From contig LUCW03002179.1 of NCBI GenBank assembly GCA_001586965.3, positions 18,501 through 82,500 of the forward strand: DNA of 64,000 nucleotides, in the 5' to 3' direction. The translations under genes and the position numbers were made by a program. The notes below the pieces were generated by a model. That model was not told the origin of the DNA, made no database searches, and saw only the letters and a list, made by a program, of their open reading frames with translations. Below are positions 24,062 to 35,049 of this stretch, in pieces (positions within the stretch are counted from its first letter, which is position 1; each line of letters begins with the position of its first letter). The stretch comes from Sphaeroforma sirkka (taxonomy: Eukaryota; Opisthokonta; Ichthyosporea; Ichthyophonida).

Positions 24062-24487
24062 CTAAGCAGAGGCAGCCGACTCTAATTTCCTTTTCTCGTG
24101 CTGAAGCGACCGTTGTTTGTCTTGCTCCAACTCCTTCAATCTGGTAATCCAGCCGACTTCATTCTGCGATGATGATCATAAAATCATACACCAAATCACA
24201 AAAAAATCAGTTCTGCACATCAAAACTAGCCTTTTGTGAGCGTTTAAGGCCTGTACAATACACTGCGAACAGAAAATCTCCACCCATTTTACAGCAAACC
24301 AAATTCAAAACGACAATTTGTTATATTTTAACCTAACAGATCAGCAGGCTAGAAGTATAAACGTCGCATCAAAACCACATCCCAAATACATACTTCCTTC
24401 ATTCTTTCGCGCTGCCTTCGTAATTTAGCCTCCATCGGATCTATTCGCAACCAAGCGCTCTGCAAAGCGGCGCCCAGTGCCATGATA
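24062..24487 (-). CDS. Last two exons of a minus-strand gene (possibly the J-domain gene)
   Basis: Exon 24394-24487 (preceded by CTGTCTAG, donor GTATGT) and terminal exon 24062-24163 (acceptor CATCGCAG, TAG stop) join in phase 0. The encoded tail begins MALGAALQSAWLRIDP and continues EAKLRRQRERMKE-NEVGWITRL to EHEK-like basic/acidic heptads ending KLESAASA, so it is probably alpha-helical and charged. No family is recognised. The reading direction and the distance (about 1 kb) fit the 3' end of the J-domain gene upstream on the same strand, but the connecting exon is unresolved, so it could be a separate gene. Confidence 0.55.
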
Positions 24488-24707
24488 CTAGACAGGTATG
24501 GCATTCAGATAAGGAAGAAAAAGAGACGTTGACGTTCATCTCATCGTATGTCTATATACTAGGCATGTGTATATGTAGATATGTATGGAAAATATATGCG
24601 TGTATGTGCGTGCGTACGAGTATGTAAGATGCTTCAAGTTAATGTACCTCGCTTTCACGCGTCTTTACAACTAGGGTGATCGGACGCTAATGCTTCTATG
24701 GCAAACT

Positions 24708-24799
24708 ATATAAACGACATACACACACAATGAGAGAGCATGCCATCGGACAAATGATATAAACGACATACATACACAAAGGGAAAGCATGGCATCGGC
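24708..24799. repeat. 49-bp tandem duplication
   Basis: ATATAAACGACATACA... recurs at 24708 and 24757 with several differences, so it is older than the VTI1 intron duplications. It lies within the presumed minus-strand gene interval. Confidence 0.75.
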
Positions 24800-25538
24800 A
24801 TATGCTGAGATGAACTACGAAGTGTCGACTACGGAGAGCATACATACCTTAAACACCCTACCAGGGCAGAGGCTAATTTCGAGAATGTAGTCCTACCGAA
24901 ATCTACCGGTGGGTGTGCCGCCTCTATGCTGATCGAAAAAACAATAGTGATAAGCCGGTGAAAGACGATACCGGCCATGTACAAATTTGTTCTGAACTAC
25001 GTTTCGGCACAAGCCTGTCTGGAAGAAGCACTGCTATGACTTTTAAGATGCAGTTGTACAAAGAGCCAAAATACCGCCATCTCAGACATACTAATATCTG
25101 AGAAAGGTGAGGAGCAACGGCTAATATGGACCATTGCATAACATATCTGATAAAAATAATATAGGAGCATCTGGAAAGTGAACCGCTCCAGCATTGCGTC
25201 TGCATAATTTAAGATATGGATACTGGGCATAGTTCGTGCTCCAAATGTCTCTCGCTGAGGTACGATGCCTGTATCTCAATTGTGTATTCTGCGATGAAAA
25301 TCCGCTCGAGACTTAGAGTTTCTCTACGTGAAGTCATTGCCGTCCCATCTTTGCCACCGAAACAGATATTAAAATTACAAACACAAGGCTGGCAATGCGA
25401 ATGCGAACTTTTACGATGTCGTTCATATGTTGACCGAGATAATATAGCTTGGTATATACATGGATGTACTTTCAAAGTATGTATTGAAAGAGTTGAGTAG
25501 CCCATTGAGAAACCGTATGCATGTCGCGCACACCATAC

Positions 25539-26696
25539 CTTGAGGTCTCTGAAACTCACTTCTAGTGGTTGCCCCTCGATAGCGCATGTCGTGCAGCTTC
25601 TGAAATCCCATGATCGTAACCGAAAGAAACTCAGTGATTACCCTCGTCTTGCACATTATTAAAAAACTTAGTAGGCTAGCCGCATGAAATTATCCATCCA
25701 TCAATATCGATACATGATCCAAAATGGCAATAGAGCATATAAGGATTTTGTGTTGGAAAATGGTTCTGAAATATCGCGCATACTTCGTATTGATATGTTG
25801 GCAGTAACAGCATGAGCGGTATTATTCGTATACCAGAGAATACATTACTATTTGGGCTGACGACAAATAGTTGGTGGTAACAAGGTTCCAATTCCCAAGC
25901 GTTCTCCAGCTCTTAGGTGCGAAGAGTGGACTCAAAAATTGAGGCTGGTACCCCCAAGTACTACTTATAAAAACCGCACTTAGTATCAACTTACCGCTGC
26001 CTACATTTCACAACACGCACAGTCACACCTAAAACATATACTAGCAACAAATAATCTACAAGCCACCTCACCTTATATTCGTCAGCCAAACTCGCTACTA
26101 CTAACCTGATCATAGGACCGGCGGGAAAGGGGATTACCCAGCACCTCGTAAGCACTACGGACCAGATCATATCGTGAAGTCGTCCTCGATCCCTGTATAA
26201 ATTGTAACCCCAATATACGTTATGATACATTGATGTGTTCTCCTCGAATAGACCACTTGTCACAAGACTAAAGAAATCAAACCTGAGCACGTTCAGTCAC
26301 CCTCAACCCCAAATTCCGCTTGCCTGGAAATTGTGATTCATATGCAAGTCAGGGTGTAGCTGTTTTGAAAGGGCCAGGTACCGGTCTTTGATCTCCTTCC
26401 CAGTAGCTTTGTCACTGATGCCGAGAGTCTGAACGTAATTATCAGTGTACAGTGAGCTTCTACAAATGAATCGAAAATGCGAATACCATATTCCACATCT
26501 AACCATGAGTTCAACTCTACAAATCCAATAGATATTCATATTGGCCTCGCCGTTGATTGATTAAAAATGGCTGCTATATATGATAAAGCCTTTTTTAGTA
26601 GACATCAGGTATCTCTGAAAGCATGCGACCTCAGCATTGACAACCCCTACGTCCCTCACGAACACCATACGTCTACACAATCGGTACTTACCTCAT
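25539..26696 (-). CDS. J-domain (Hsp40/DnaJ-type) protein, 5' exons
   Basis: Exons 26692-26696 (ATG plus two bases), 26324-26459, 26106-26192 and about 25539/25560-25599 keep one frame. Together they encode a complete J domain: YVQTLGISDKATGKEIKDRY, then LALSKQLHPDL with the HPD tripeptide that stimulates Hsp70 ATPase (about residues 37-39), then RYDLVRSAYEVLGNPLSRR and SYDQKLHDMRYRG. It should act as an Hsp70 co-chaperone. The J domain is close to the amino terminus, as in small organellar J proteins (DNAJC4/DNAJC30/Jid1 type), but subfamily and location are inference. The second intron appears to use a GC donor (CAG|GCAAGC). The tiny first exon is the least certain. The 3' continuation could use the open stretch near 25200-25310 and the two exons at 24062-24487. 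Confidence 0.72.
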
Positions 26697-26699
26697 AGT

Positions 26700-28062
26700 A
26701 ACTCCCCGGGGATACGACCGTGCGGATCTGACGCTTCGGCCATCGTCCGATCACCGCAATCTCAACTAAACATGTCTTCAACAAACCACGCCTTGTTGTC
26801 AGCATATTCGCTGCGTGCATACTTAGTCGAGTTCTATAAAATCATAGCCTCCTCTACTAGAGAGAGAGAGAACAATCGATATTCGATTCATTTTCGTCAT
26901 TATTTTTAATATTTATATTTTATGTTCTGACTTATCTGCTAGTAGGGTTATGTACTGCTCCAGGGTTTAGATGCATTTTTTTATGTGAATCTTTTAGGGG
27001 GGAGGCTATGATTTGTGTTTATTATTTTGGGAGGCTATGTTGATGTACTGTATCCATGAACCTCTGGACGCGAGAGTAGAGGCAGCAGAAATAAAGAAAT
27101 TGACAATCCTCTGGGTGTTCTATTCTTGAAGAGGCTATGCCTGGAGACGGAGGATTTTCTCCTGTCCCGTGTTCTATTAGAGAAAAGTTCACGACATATC
27201 ATCACTGTGTGTTTGTTTAACTCAATCGTTAGGACCGCTTAAGGCTGTCAAAAGCTAGACAGGGTAGTAATACCGAGAAGTGTACTCTTAATATCCTTCA
27301 ATTCCTACTATTAACATACTTTGGCATTTTAGTGGCCATGAAAGTGTACATTACACTTTAACATGGATATCTAGTTATCTAGACATATGCTCGGTACAAT
27401 GCTGCATCTTTTTGCATTGTGGTACTTTTGAGAACATCAATAGCAGCTGATTTTCTATTTATTAGTGGAGAGATGAGCCAGGTACCCACGCAGGCCCCTT
27501 AAAGCGAGACTACTGCGGCAGGAAAAATCCCAGAACTTAGAAATGATCAGAACGTGGCATCAACATTTTGTCAGTCAACCGTGCGCAAGGTTTATGGCGA
27601 GCAAACGATAGTATAGAAAAACTACTGTAAACGCCTGCACTATTGATGTCTGTCGAAATTTGTAAATAGAGTTTATCTTTGTACACCAACTAGAATAGTG
27701 GCGTAGACGCAGACATAGAGGTGAAATTAGCACTCACATGAAGAGCCAGCATTAAACATGAACACAACTCATACACCGACCTTACCATCCATATATCTCA
27801 GTGTCTAATAACTACCTAAGTTTATGAAGAATAACAAGCAGTGAGAACAGTATGGTTCAAAGGTACGATACCGTCATAAACATCCCGACAAATCAATTTT
27901 GGTTCGAATCCGAGCTGTGTTTTAATGTGCCTAAGCTCGGTTCATAGTGAATGGTATTCTTTGGTGACGAGATTGTATCAGTATAGTCAATGGCGTGGGT
28001 GAAGCCTTGCCTCGCGACCCCGTAACTTGGGCGGCTACTTGGCTACTGATTAGCAAGCAATC
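26700..28062. other. Intergenic interval
   Basis: Spacer between the J-domain gene 5' end and the small plus-strand ORF at 28063. It contains a GAGA run near 26862 and a lone B-box-like GGTTCGAATCC at 27901 that does not fold as a tRNA. No gene is supported. Confidence 0.5.
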
Positions 28063-28299
28063 ATGTCGAAGTCAGCGACATTCGTTGGTGCAATTAACCA
28101 AGAAGTTTCAAGTTTGCTAAAGGATTCGCAACGCCAGGCTCGAGATGGGCACGGCTATGTTGCAATTGGCATTCCGTGCGTCTATGGTAGTTGCGAATCC
28201 TCACATTTGACAGATTCTTTTGATATGATGTATGAGCTGCTCGCAATTGATGCCTGTATCGTTGAGGTCGAGTACTCAAATACCTCTACACGTACCTAG
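28063..28299 (+). CDS. Small hypothetical ORF or first exon, 78 residues
   Basis: Open from ATG to TAG, beginning MSKSATFVGAINQEVSSLLK and containing DGHGYVAIGIPCVYGSC. Composition is protein-like (balanced polar and hydrophobic, four Cys) and the base composition is higher in GC than the flanks. No family is recognised, no signal peptide or membrane span is visible, and no strong splice donor marks an exon end. It lies about 190 bp from the CWC15 stop, convergent with it. It may be a real small gene or chance. Confidence 0.35.
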   Translation: MSKSATFVGAINQEVSSLLKDSQRQARDGHGYVAIGIPCVYGSCESSHLTDSFDMMYELLAIDACIVEVEYSNTSTRT

Positions 28300-28486
28300 C
28301 CGTGATTCCACACTCCGGTGTATTCGATCCTCGTGCATATTCCTTACTGCACATACCTGCAAATGAATTTCACAATCGATGAGGGTGCTGTCTGAAAAAG
28401 AAATCCCGATCACATATATTCGCAGCAGTAATATAAAAAGTAAATGCGTGCAAAATAGAACAGAGGTTATAAGGCCTGTGCATGAC

Positions 28487-30584
28487 TTACTTCTTCATGA
28501 ATCGACGATGAAATTCTGATCGAATTGTGTCATTTATATATGTCTGCTCCTTCTTATCATTCAGCCCTCGCGCGCAATTTTTGAAAATCACATCATCATC
28601 CCACCTACGTGAACAACGAGATTATTGCGTCAAACCCGCCGAGGCAAAAGAAATTAAAGTTTTTTGAGAAAAGGTACTTTGTCACAGTACTGTGAATTGG
28701 AAGATGGCAATGGGGTCGACTGCATCTAACTCATCGCCCTGCAACATACACAAAAAAAACAGGACAGCGACACACGGAGCATGCCACTTCAACGCACCTT
28801 TTCTTGACAGCAAAGTCTCTGTTCTCGTGTAATAACGGATTGCCCTGCATGAGACTTTCCGTTCGGATTCTATCCTGCTCTTCCCTTTCCTCTGCATCTT
28901 TTTCTGCCTGCTCCTCTGCACGTTCCCGTTTGATATTTTCTAATTCTCTGAGCAATTCAGCTTCGTCGTCGTCCGAGTCGTCATCATCCGAATCCTCTGC
29001 GAACCATAAAATGCGAGCCGACAATATGATTGATTTAGATAAAAAACATGACTCATAACAGTTGCAAAACAAATCTGATAACTGTCTAGTAACCTTTTTG
29101 CGGGCCATCTCTTCGATGGAGCAACAATCAGGTTGATTTCGGACTCGTGAAACCATAGCCACATCACAACCATATGATAAAGTATACACCTTATACCCTT
29201 TGTAAAGCTGTACAACTACCATTGAGTACTGACGATGCTCGATACCAACTTTAGCATGCACGAAATGGCTGAGATTGAGTCAAGTGTAAGATGTAGCAAA
29301 AAAATATGAGTCCGCACATTAGGCACGTAGGTTGAATATAAATGATGCAAAATATATGGATATTCAAAAAAAAACCCCCCGTAAATTTATATGCAAGCAT
29401 CTGTATACAGCAGAATGGAATTTCACAGAGCCATGAAGTAACTATTATAAGTAACTACTATACTTCTATGAGCTGCGGCTCTCTCATGAACCGGATCTGT
29501 GCTGCCTGTACATCCGCCCGTCACGCACTGAACAATGCAAAGGAAGCTGACTCCTAGTGAAACGAGTTACCTTCCGTAGATCCCTGGATAACGGCATTCG
29601 AACTTGCGCAATAGACACAATATACATACCCTCATCATCGTCGCTATCTTTATCGTCTGCATCAAGGGCCGCAGTCGCATCATCGACCAAATTCAACCCA
29701 GAACTGCCAACACCTGGCAGGCTTTCCTTCTCATCATCATGAATGATGTCTACATCCAGGCCATTCTCTTTTCGTCGCTTGGCTCTGGATTCTCTTTCCT
29801 TGCGAAGAAGCTGTACGACGAGCCAAGAAAAATAAATGTAAGACTTCATACGAGAGATACATTTATCGCACCACCACATCGAGGCGTACATGGATCCAAC
29901 ATTGCCATTGCAAGCTCTACTGTGCGAAGAGAAAGACCGCACAGAAACTGTGGTACAAACTGTTCGACACTCACAGACTACTTTTGATTCACTCACAGGC
30001 CATCGCCAGCAGAATCAAGCCCACAATTGAGTCAAATACACCCAGAGTTGCTATTCCAACAGCTCAAGACGAAATACATTCGCAACACGAGTAAAATCGT
30101 ACTAATTGCATTTTGATTGCCAGACATTACGCATACAATGAAATCTTTTGAACTGAAAGCGTATAATAAGCAGATTGATGGAATTAAGTGAAATAGATAA
30201 GTATTGTTCAGAAAGAGTCGGTTCCCTTGAAAAGCATGATATGATAACTTGAAGCTAAAGACACGTTCCAGCCCACATAGCAACCACACCAGAATAAATA
30301 TGAATGTAGAACCATACTAAACATGAGAACTGACAGAGGAAAGCGTGGTGATCTAGATATAAATGAAACATCGCCGAGCATTCTAGTGGGTTTCAAACCG
30401 TGCGCGTGTAGGCTTCCAGATGAAAACAGAACAGGAAGGAACTCGTCCCAGCTAAATTTCAAAACGGAGCATAGATCGAGATATTCACAAATACTTACTC
30501 ATCGAACCATACGTCCGTACCAAAAAAGAAGCAAAATCACGAGTAAGAGTATATAGCATATGTGTGTAAAGGCACATTATAAAT

Positions 30585-30656
<72 letters not shown>

Positions 30657-30758
30657 TCAGACACACATGCACATATATCCAGCTATATATATATACAATG
30701 TATATACATATATATTTATATATAACTGATGTGCATATACATAGTATATATTTACATA

Positions 30759-30815
<57 letters not shown>

Positions 30816-30943
30816 ATGTGCCATGTGTGTTATGTGCGTGCGTGCGTGCGAGAGTGAGTGAATTGAGTGATTGGTTGGGTGGGTGTTTTTGTGTAGGTGT
30901 ATGTTTTGTGTGTGCGTTTCCCAATAACATATGTGTAAAAGGC

Positions 30944-30981
<38 letters not shown>

Positions 30982-31085
30982 TATATATATATGTATTATT
31001 GCAATGTGTGCGCGTGCAGTAATGTGTTGTGTGCAACGCGTGTGTGTACGTTTGTGTATGTCTGTATATATGCATATACATATAC

Positions 31086-31133
<48 letters not shown>

Positions 31134-31875
31134 TATATATATATTATATATATATATATTAATATATATATTATAATATTAATATTAATAATATATATGC
31201 ATATGTATATATAATGTATATATATAACATAATATATATAATAATATGCGATATTATTAATAATATTATAATAATATATAATAATAATAATATAATTACA
31301 TAATACACATATTATATATACATATATATGCAATATATTACATATATATTAATATATACATACATATAGCATGTGCATATAATATATAGCTATATACATA
31401 TATTAATACACATATATATTACACATTGCCAATGCATATATGTACATATAATATTACATATATTATAATAATACATATATATTATATAATAATATATACA
31501 TAATGCTATGATGTACATATGATGATGCCATTACGTTTGATGTGCGTTGTGATGTGGTGCGTGATGGATACACCATAACCATATATAATAATACAATATT
31601 ACGTACGTGCATGCGTTAATATCATATATACATGTATATACATACGCATATGCACATCATCACATATACATACACATCACATACACATATTGTTGATGCG
31701 TGCGTAAATTGTGCGTGCGTTTGATGTGCATGCATGTTATGTATGATGTGCATGTAATATGCATGCATATACATATATGCATATATTATTATATATATAT
31801 ATATATTATATATATATAATATATATATATATATTATATATTATATATATATTATTATTATATATATATATTATT

Positions 31876-31910
<35 letters not shown>

Positions 31911-31912
31911 TA

Positions 31913-31975
<63 letters not shown>

Positions 31976-32663
31976 CATTGCATATATATATATATATTAT
32001 CCGCGTGTGAAAGTGTGTGATTTTTTTTGCGTGAGTGTATATGATGTGTGTATGTGTGCCCTGTGCTTGTTCTTGTGCGTGTACGTGTTCGTGTACGTGT
32101 GTGTACGCATGTATATGTCCATGTGTATGTGCGTGTGTGTGTGTGTTTGTTTGTGTCCGTATGTGTATTTGTGTGTGTGTATGTGTGTGTGCAATGTGCG
32201 AGCGTACGTGCGTGTAGGTGTGTATGTCTTAGTGGGTGGGGGAGAGAGGGTGTATGTATATATATACATACATATATATACTTATGGATAGCAGTTTGTA
32301 GATATAAACGTCCTTGTGGGTAAACTCATATTTACATATTAATATTCGGCCGTGCATACAAACACAACCAGCCATGTGACCACTCATCCCAAACATTATT
32401 TCAACTAATATGAAAGTCTTTGCGGTATACTATACAAATTACGTTTATGTCGTGAGGTCTGGTGACCAAGCACAACCACATACGTCTTCCTTTAGATCCA
32501 AGCGATCGTATTCGTCAACTTCATCGCCCGGTGCACGCTTCCGGGTTTTGAGTGTTAGCTCTGAAGGAAGATCTCGACTACTGTATTGAAAGGTCTTGCC
32601 CTGGTCACGAGCAGTACCACCGCCGATGGCGGGGGTCCAGGTGGGTCGATGTGCTGTCGTCAT
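28487..32663 (-). CDS. CWC15: CWC15 homologue, spliceosome-associated protein, four exons
   Basis: Exons 32484-32663, 29630-29810, 28798-28996 and 28487-28604 join with matching phases to 225 residues (human CWC15 about 229). CWC15 (Cwf15/AD-002) is a component of the Prp19/CDC5L-related activated spliceosome in the nucleus. Diagnostic parts in order are [16 protein letters not shown] and [17 protein letters not shown] at the amino terminus, a basic/acidic middle ([15 protein letters not shown]), the acidic run [18 protein letters not shown], the helix [18 protein letters not shown] with [10 protein letters not shown], and the conserved tail [19 protein letters not shown] ending [12 protein letters not shown]. 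Donors are GTATGT, GTATGT and GTGCGT. The first intron is 2673 bp and holds a large TA-rich satellite. All joins are supported by an ungapped family fit. Confidence 0.95.
30583..32290. repeat. TA-rich microsatellite tract in the first CWC15 intron
   Basis: Long pure (TA)n runs (for example 30585-30653, 30763-30810, 31095-31125 and 31870-31975) alternate with TAA/TAT-rich stretches and TG-rich patches (30810-30910, 32040-32230). Together they make about 1.7 kb of low-complexity DNA. Apparent open frames of Ile-Tyr repeats across it are artefacts. It lies wholly inside the intron between coding exons 1 and 2. Confidence 0.95.
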
Positions 32664-33851
32664 ACTGGCTAAGAATGTAAGGAGATTTCTGTTCTCGTAC
32701 TTTAGTACCTCTTGCTTGTGTCTATACGCCCGAGTACGCGCGTGCAATATTTATTCGTATGTACCAGAGTCATTACATATTAACTTTTTTTTCTCTCGAA
32801 AACAACAAAAATACTTCAGTCCCCTGAGCCCTGAGGGGTGAGGAGAGTCCCCCTGATAACACCCCTTGCTCTCTCATATTTTTAAATAGAGGCTCACCCT
32901 CGGCATCCGGCCTCCGCAGGCCGACAGTCCACAGTCCCACGCCCCTCCCTCTCGCTCTTTTTTTTTGTCAATATAGAAGGCATTGCTTTTATCCCTTGTG
33001 CTCTCTCTGGTAAATAAAAGCTGGTTCGAAAAACACACTTGAAATATATCATTAACGTTCAGTTTATTGTTTGTGCCTCCGAGTTCACTGTTTGGATGAT
33101 CGGGCAATTCAGCGTGTTACTTCCTAAGTATCTTCCATAGTTGCTGTTATTCCTTCCTCCTTCAGTCTCTACCAGATAAATTCATTTCTCTCTTTCTCTC
33201 TCTCTCTCGTGGTATTCTGTCTCTCTTATCCCTCACCAACATAACCAACTATCCAGTTCAGGGTAGAGAGGTGCACCAATGCATCCTGCCATAAAGTGTA
33301 TCCCTCCCGCAACTACTACTCCACTTAGCTGTCAATCACTCCCGGCTCTATATCAGCTGTCAATCTTAGAGTGTTGTTGATGTATTAATATCGATTTGGT
33401 ATACCGAGTACCAAACTCCAGTGCTGTCGGACCTTACACCCTTTGTATTAGTTTTGTTATGATGAAGCAAATAATTTCTGGGGCAAAAGAGGACTTTCTT
33501 GAGTCCCACACCTAGAGACTTGGGGCAGATTTCGGGGCTGAGTGGATTACACGATGATTGCGCAGGATGTGACATAGTGTTGTAGATTGGGGCAGATACG
33601 ACAAGCTACTACTAGAACAGCCTACGATCATTCAGTGCAAGCTCACAATTTACTTTGTAGTGCTTCGCATACTATATCACCATTCAGGCAATTCATACCA
33701 CGTTTGATGAGCCTCAACTTGCATTTTGGATGTAGAATGCAAGTTGTACAAAACTATTAGGTATACTTGTGTATATTGTGGTTTCACGAAAACCCAGTCG
33801 CATAAATACATATACGATATGGAGAAGAAATAATACGAAGTAAAAGGTCAA
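32664..33851. other. Interval between divergent genes, probable promoter region
   Basis: Lies between the CWC15 start (minus) and the presumed start of an unrecognised plus-strand gene, so it probably contains both promoters. A pyrimidine-rich tract with CT repeats is at 33185-33210. No TATA box or other element can be assigned with confidence. Confidence 0.4.
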
Positions 33852-34442
33852 TGACGGATCAAGTGGTGAGGAGAATTGCGTTTAAGCTGTCACGCTACAA
33901 GCACGAGGTAGGTCTGTAATATAGCGAATCACAACAATTTATCGATTGAAAACCTAAGACTGTACAATCCACTCCTGGGTGGATTTACTTGATCTTCCTG
34001 CGCTGGAAAGTTGGCTGGATCAGTAACTCCCCTTTTTCTACTACAAAATCAGAAAAGTCGAGTTCAACTCAGCACTCTGTGTAGCGGCCAGATTAAGTTT
34101 TGATGGATTTGAGGCCGATATGAATATAAGTAAGGACGAATCGATAGGAAGTAGTGAAAGTAATATAAACACTACAACAACGCTGCATACTCTCGTACCG
34201 CAAGATATGTTATTTTTAGTAGAAATATGTCTCATCAGAAAAAACCGTCTGTGATCATCAGTTGGTCTGCAAGTAAATAAAGCTGATATCTTAAGCAATT
34301 TCAAGTAGTGCACAATGTGACAGCAACTCAAATGGTACTGAAAGCAAACAATGGTTGTTGGCGACTAGTCGCAGACGACGAAGAAATCAAGCTTGACAAA
34401 AATTCTATTGGCGATATAAACTGTGTTTTGTTGGTGGTCTGA
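33852..34442 (+). CDS. Unrecognised small gene, about three exons
   Basis: A first exon opens at ATG 33852 with MTDQVVRRIAFKLSRYKHE and a GTAGGT donor at 33907. A second exon ends at 34129 (donor GTAAGG) and encodes VEFNSALCVAARLSFDGFE followed by ADMNI; its start near 34053-34058 is unresolved because the phases do not match simply. The last exon, 34324-34442, follows a GTGACAG acceptor in matching phase and encodes MVLKANNGCWRLVADDEEIK and then DKNSIGDINCVLLVV before TGA. The protein would be about 85 residues, soluble, without a membrane span. I do not recognise it. The stop lies 18 bp before the A2 LTR, so its 3' UTR has probably been replaced by retroelement sequence. Confidence 0.5.
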
Positions 34443-34460
34443 GAACACTCGTCTGCTACT

Positions 34461-34933
34461 TGTAAATTTCGATGGATATTTCTATGTTTTGAACTATGTT
34501 ATATAAACTAAGATACGATTTAATTCAGTTAGGATTTAGCAGTGGTGGCTTGTGTAAGAATGATCGGGACTGCCTCTTGGTAAGAGCCTTAATATCCTCG
34601 ATCACACAGGACGTACCTCTAGATGTTCTTTATTAAATAACTTTCACTAGAAGTACTAAGTGTGCTTGACCACATGTCTAATTTGTAGATAGGCATAATA
34701 ACGTAAGTTAGGTTATTGTAGAAATACGGCCTCCGGTCAGTCTAAAATATCAAGATCAATTGAGTTTTTTGGTAAGTCACGTTAATACATTAGCTGATAT
34801 AAATAAAGTTCCATCTGAAGAAAAGTTAAAAAAAGAAAAAGACTTATTGGATTTTGGAGATTGGCGGGAGGACCAAAATCTATAAGTCAATTGATCTTGA
34901 TATTTTAGACTGACCGGAGGCCGTATTTCTACA
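34461..34933 (-). repeat. A2 3' LTR, mosaic of two subfamilies
   Basis: The left end (TGTAAATTTCGATGGATATTTC) matches the A3 LTR subtype, while the right end matches the A1 subtype. In the middle sits a short inverted piece starting TGTAGAAATACGG (34717). It is shorter than the about 595-bp family LTR. Confidence 0.85.
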
Positions 34934-35049
34934 TAGCCCCCAGTAGCTTTTAGAACTACGAACGTACGTTAAGATATGATCTAGTTGGTAAAGCGAAAAC
35001 CAAAGTAAAAACGGTTTCGGTCATGACTTATCGAGTAAGTATGTGCCTA

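Noticed and set aside
27855-27935. tRNA-like arrangement with a B-box GGTTCGAATCC at 27901 and a partly pairing acceptor stem
   Set aside because: The anticodon stem does not pair and the D loop is too long, so it is not called as a tRNA gene.
28804-29058. Ser-rich open frame on the plus strand
   Set aside because: It is antisense to the acidic coding exon of CWC15, whose Asp/Glu codons read as Ser-rich in reverse.
30577-32323. Long open frames made of Ile-Tyr or Cys-Val repeats on both strands
   Set aside because: They are translations of TA and TG microsatellites inside the CWC15 intron.
34041-34331. 96-codon open frame on the minus strand
   Set aside because: It overlaps the better-supported plus-strand exon ending at a GTAAGG donor; it is probably a shadow.
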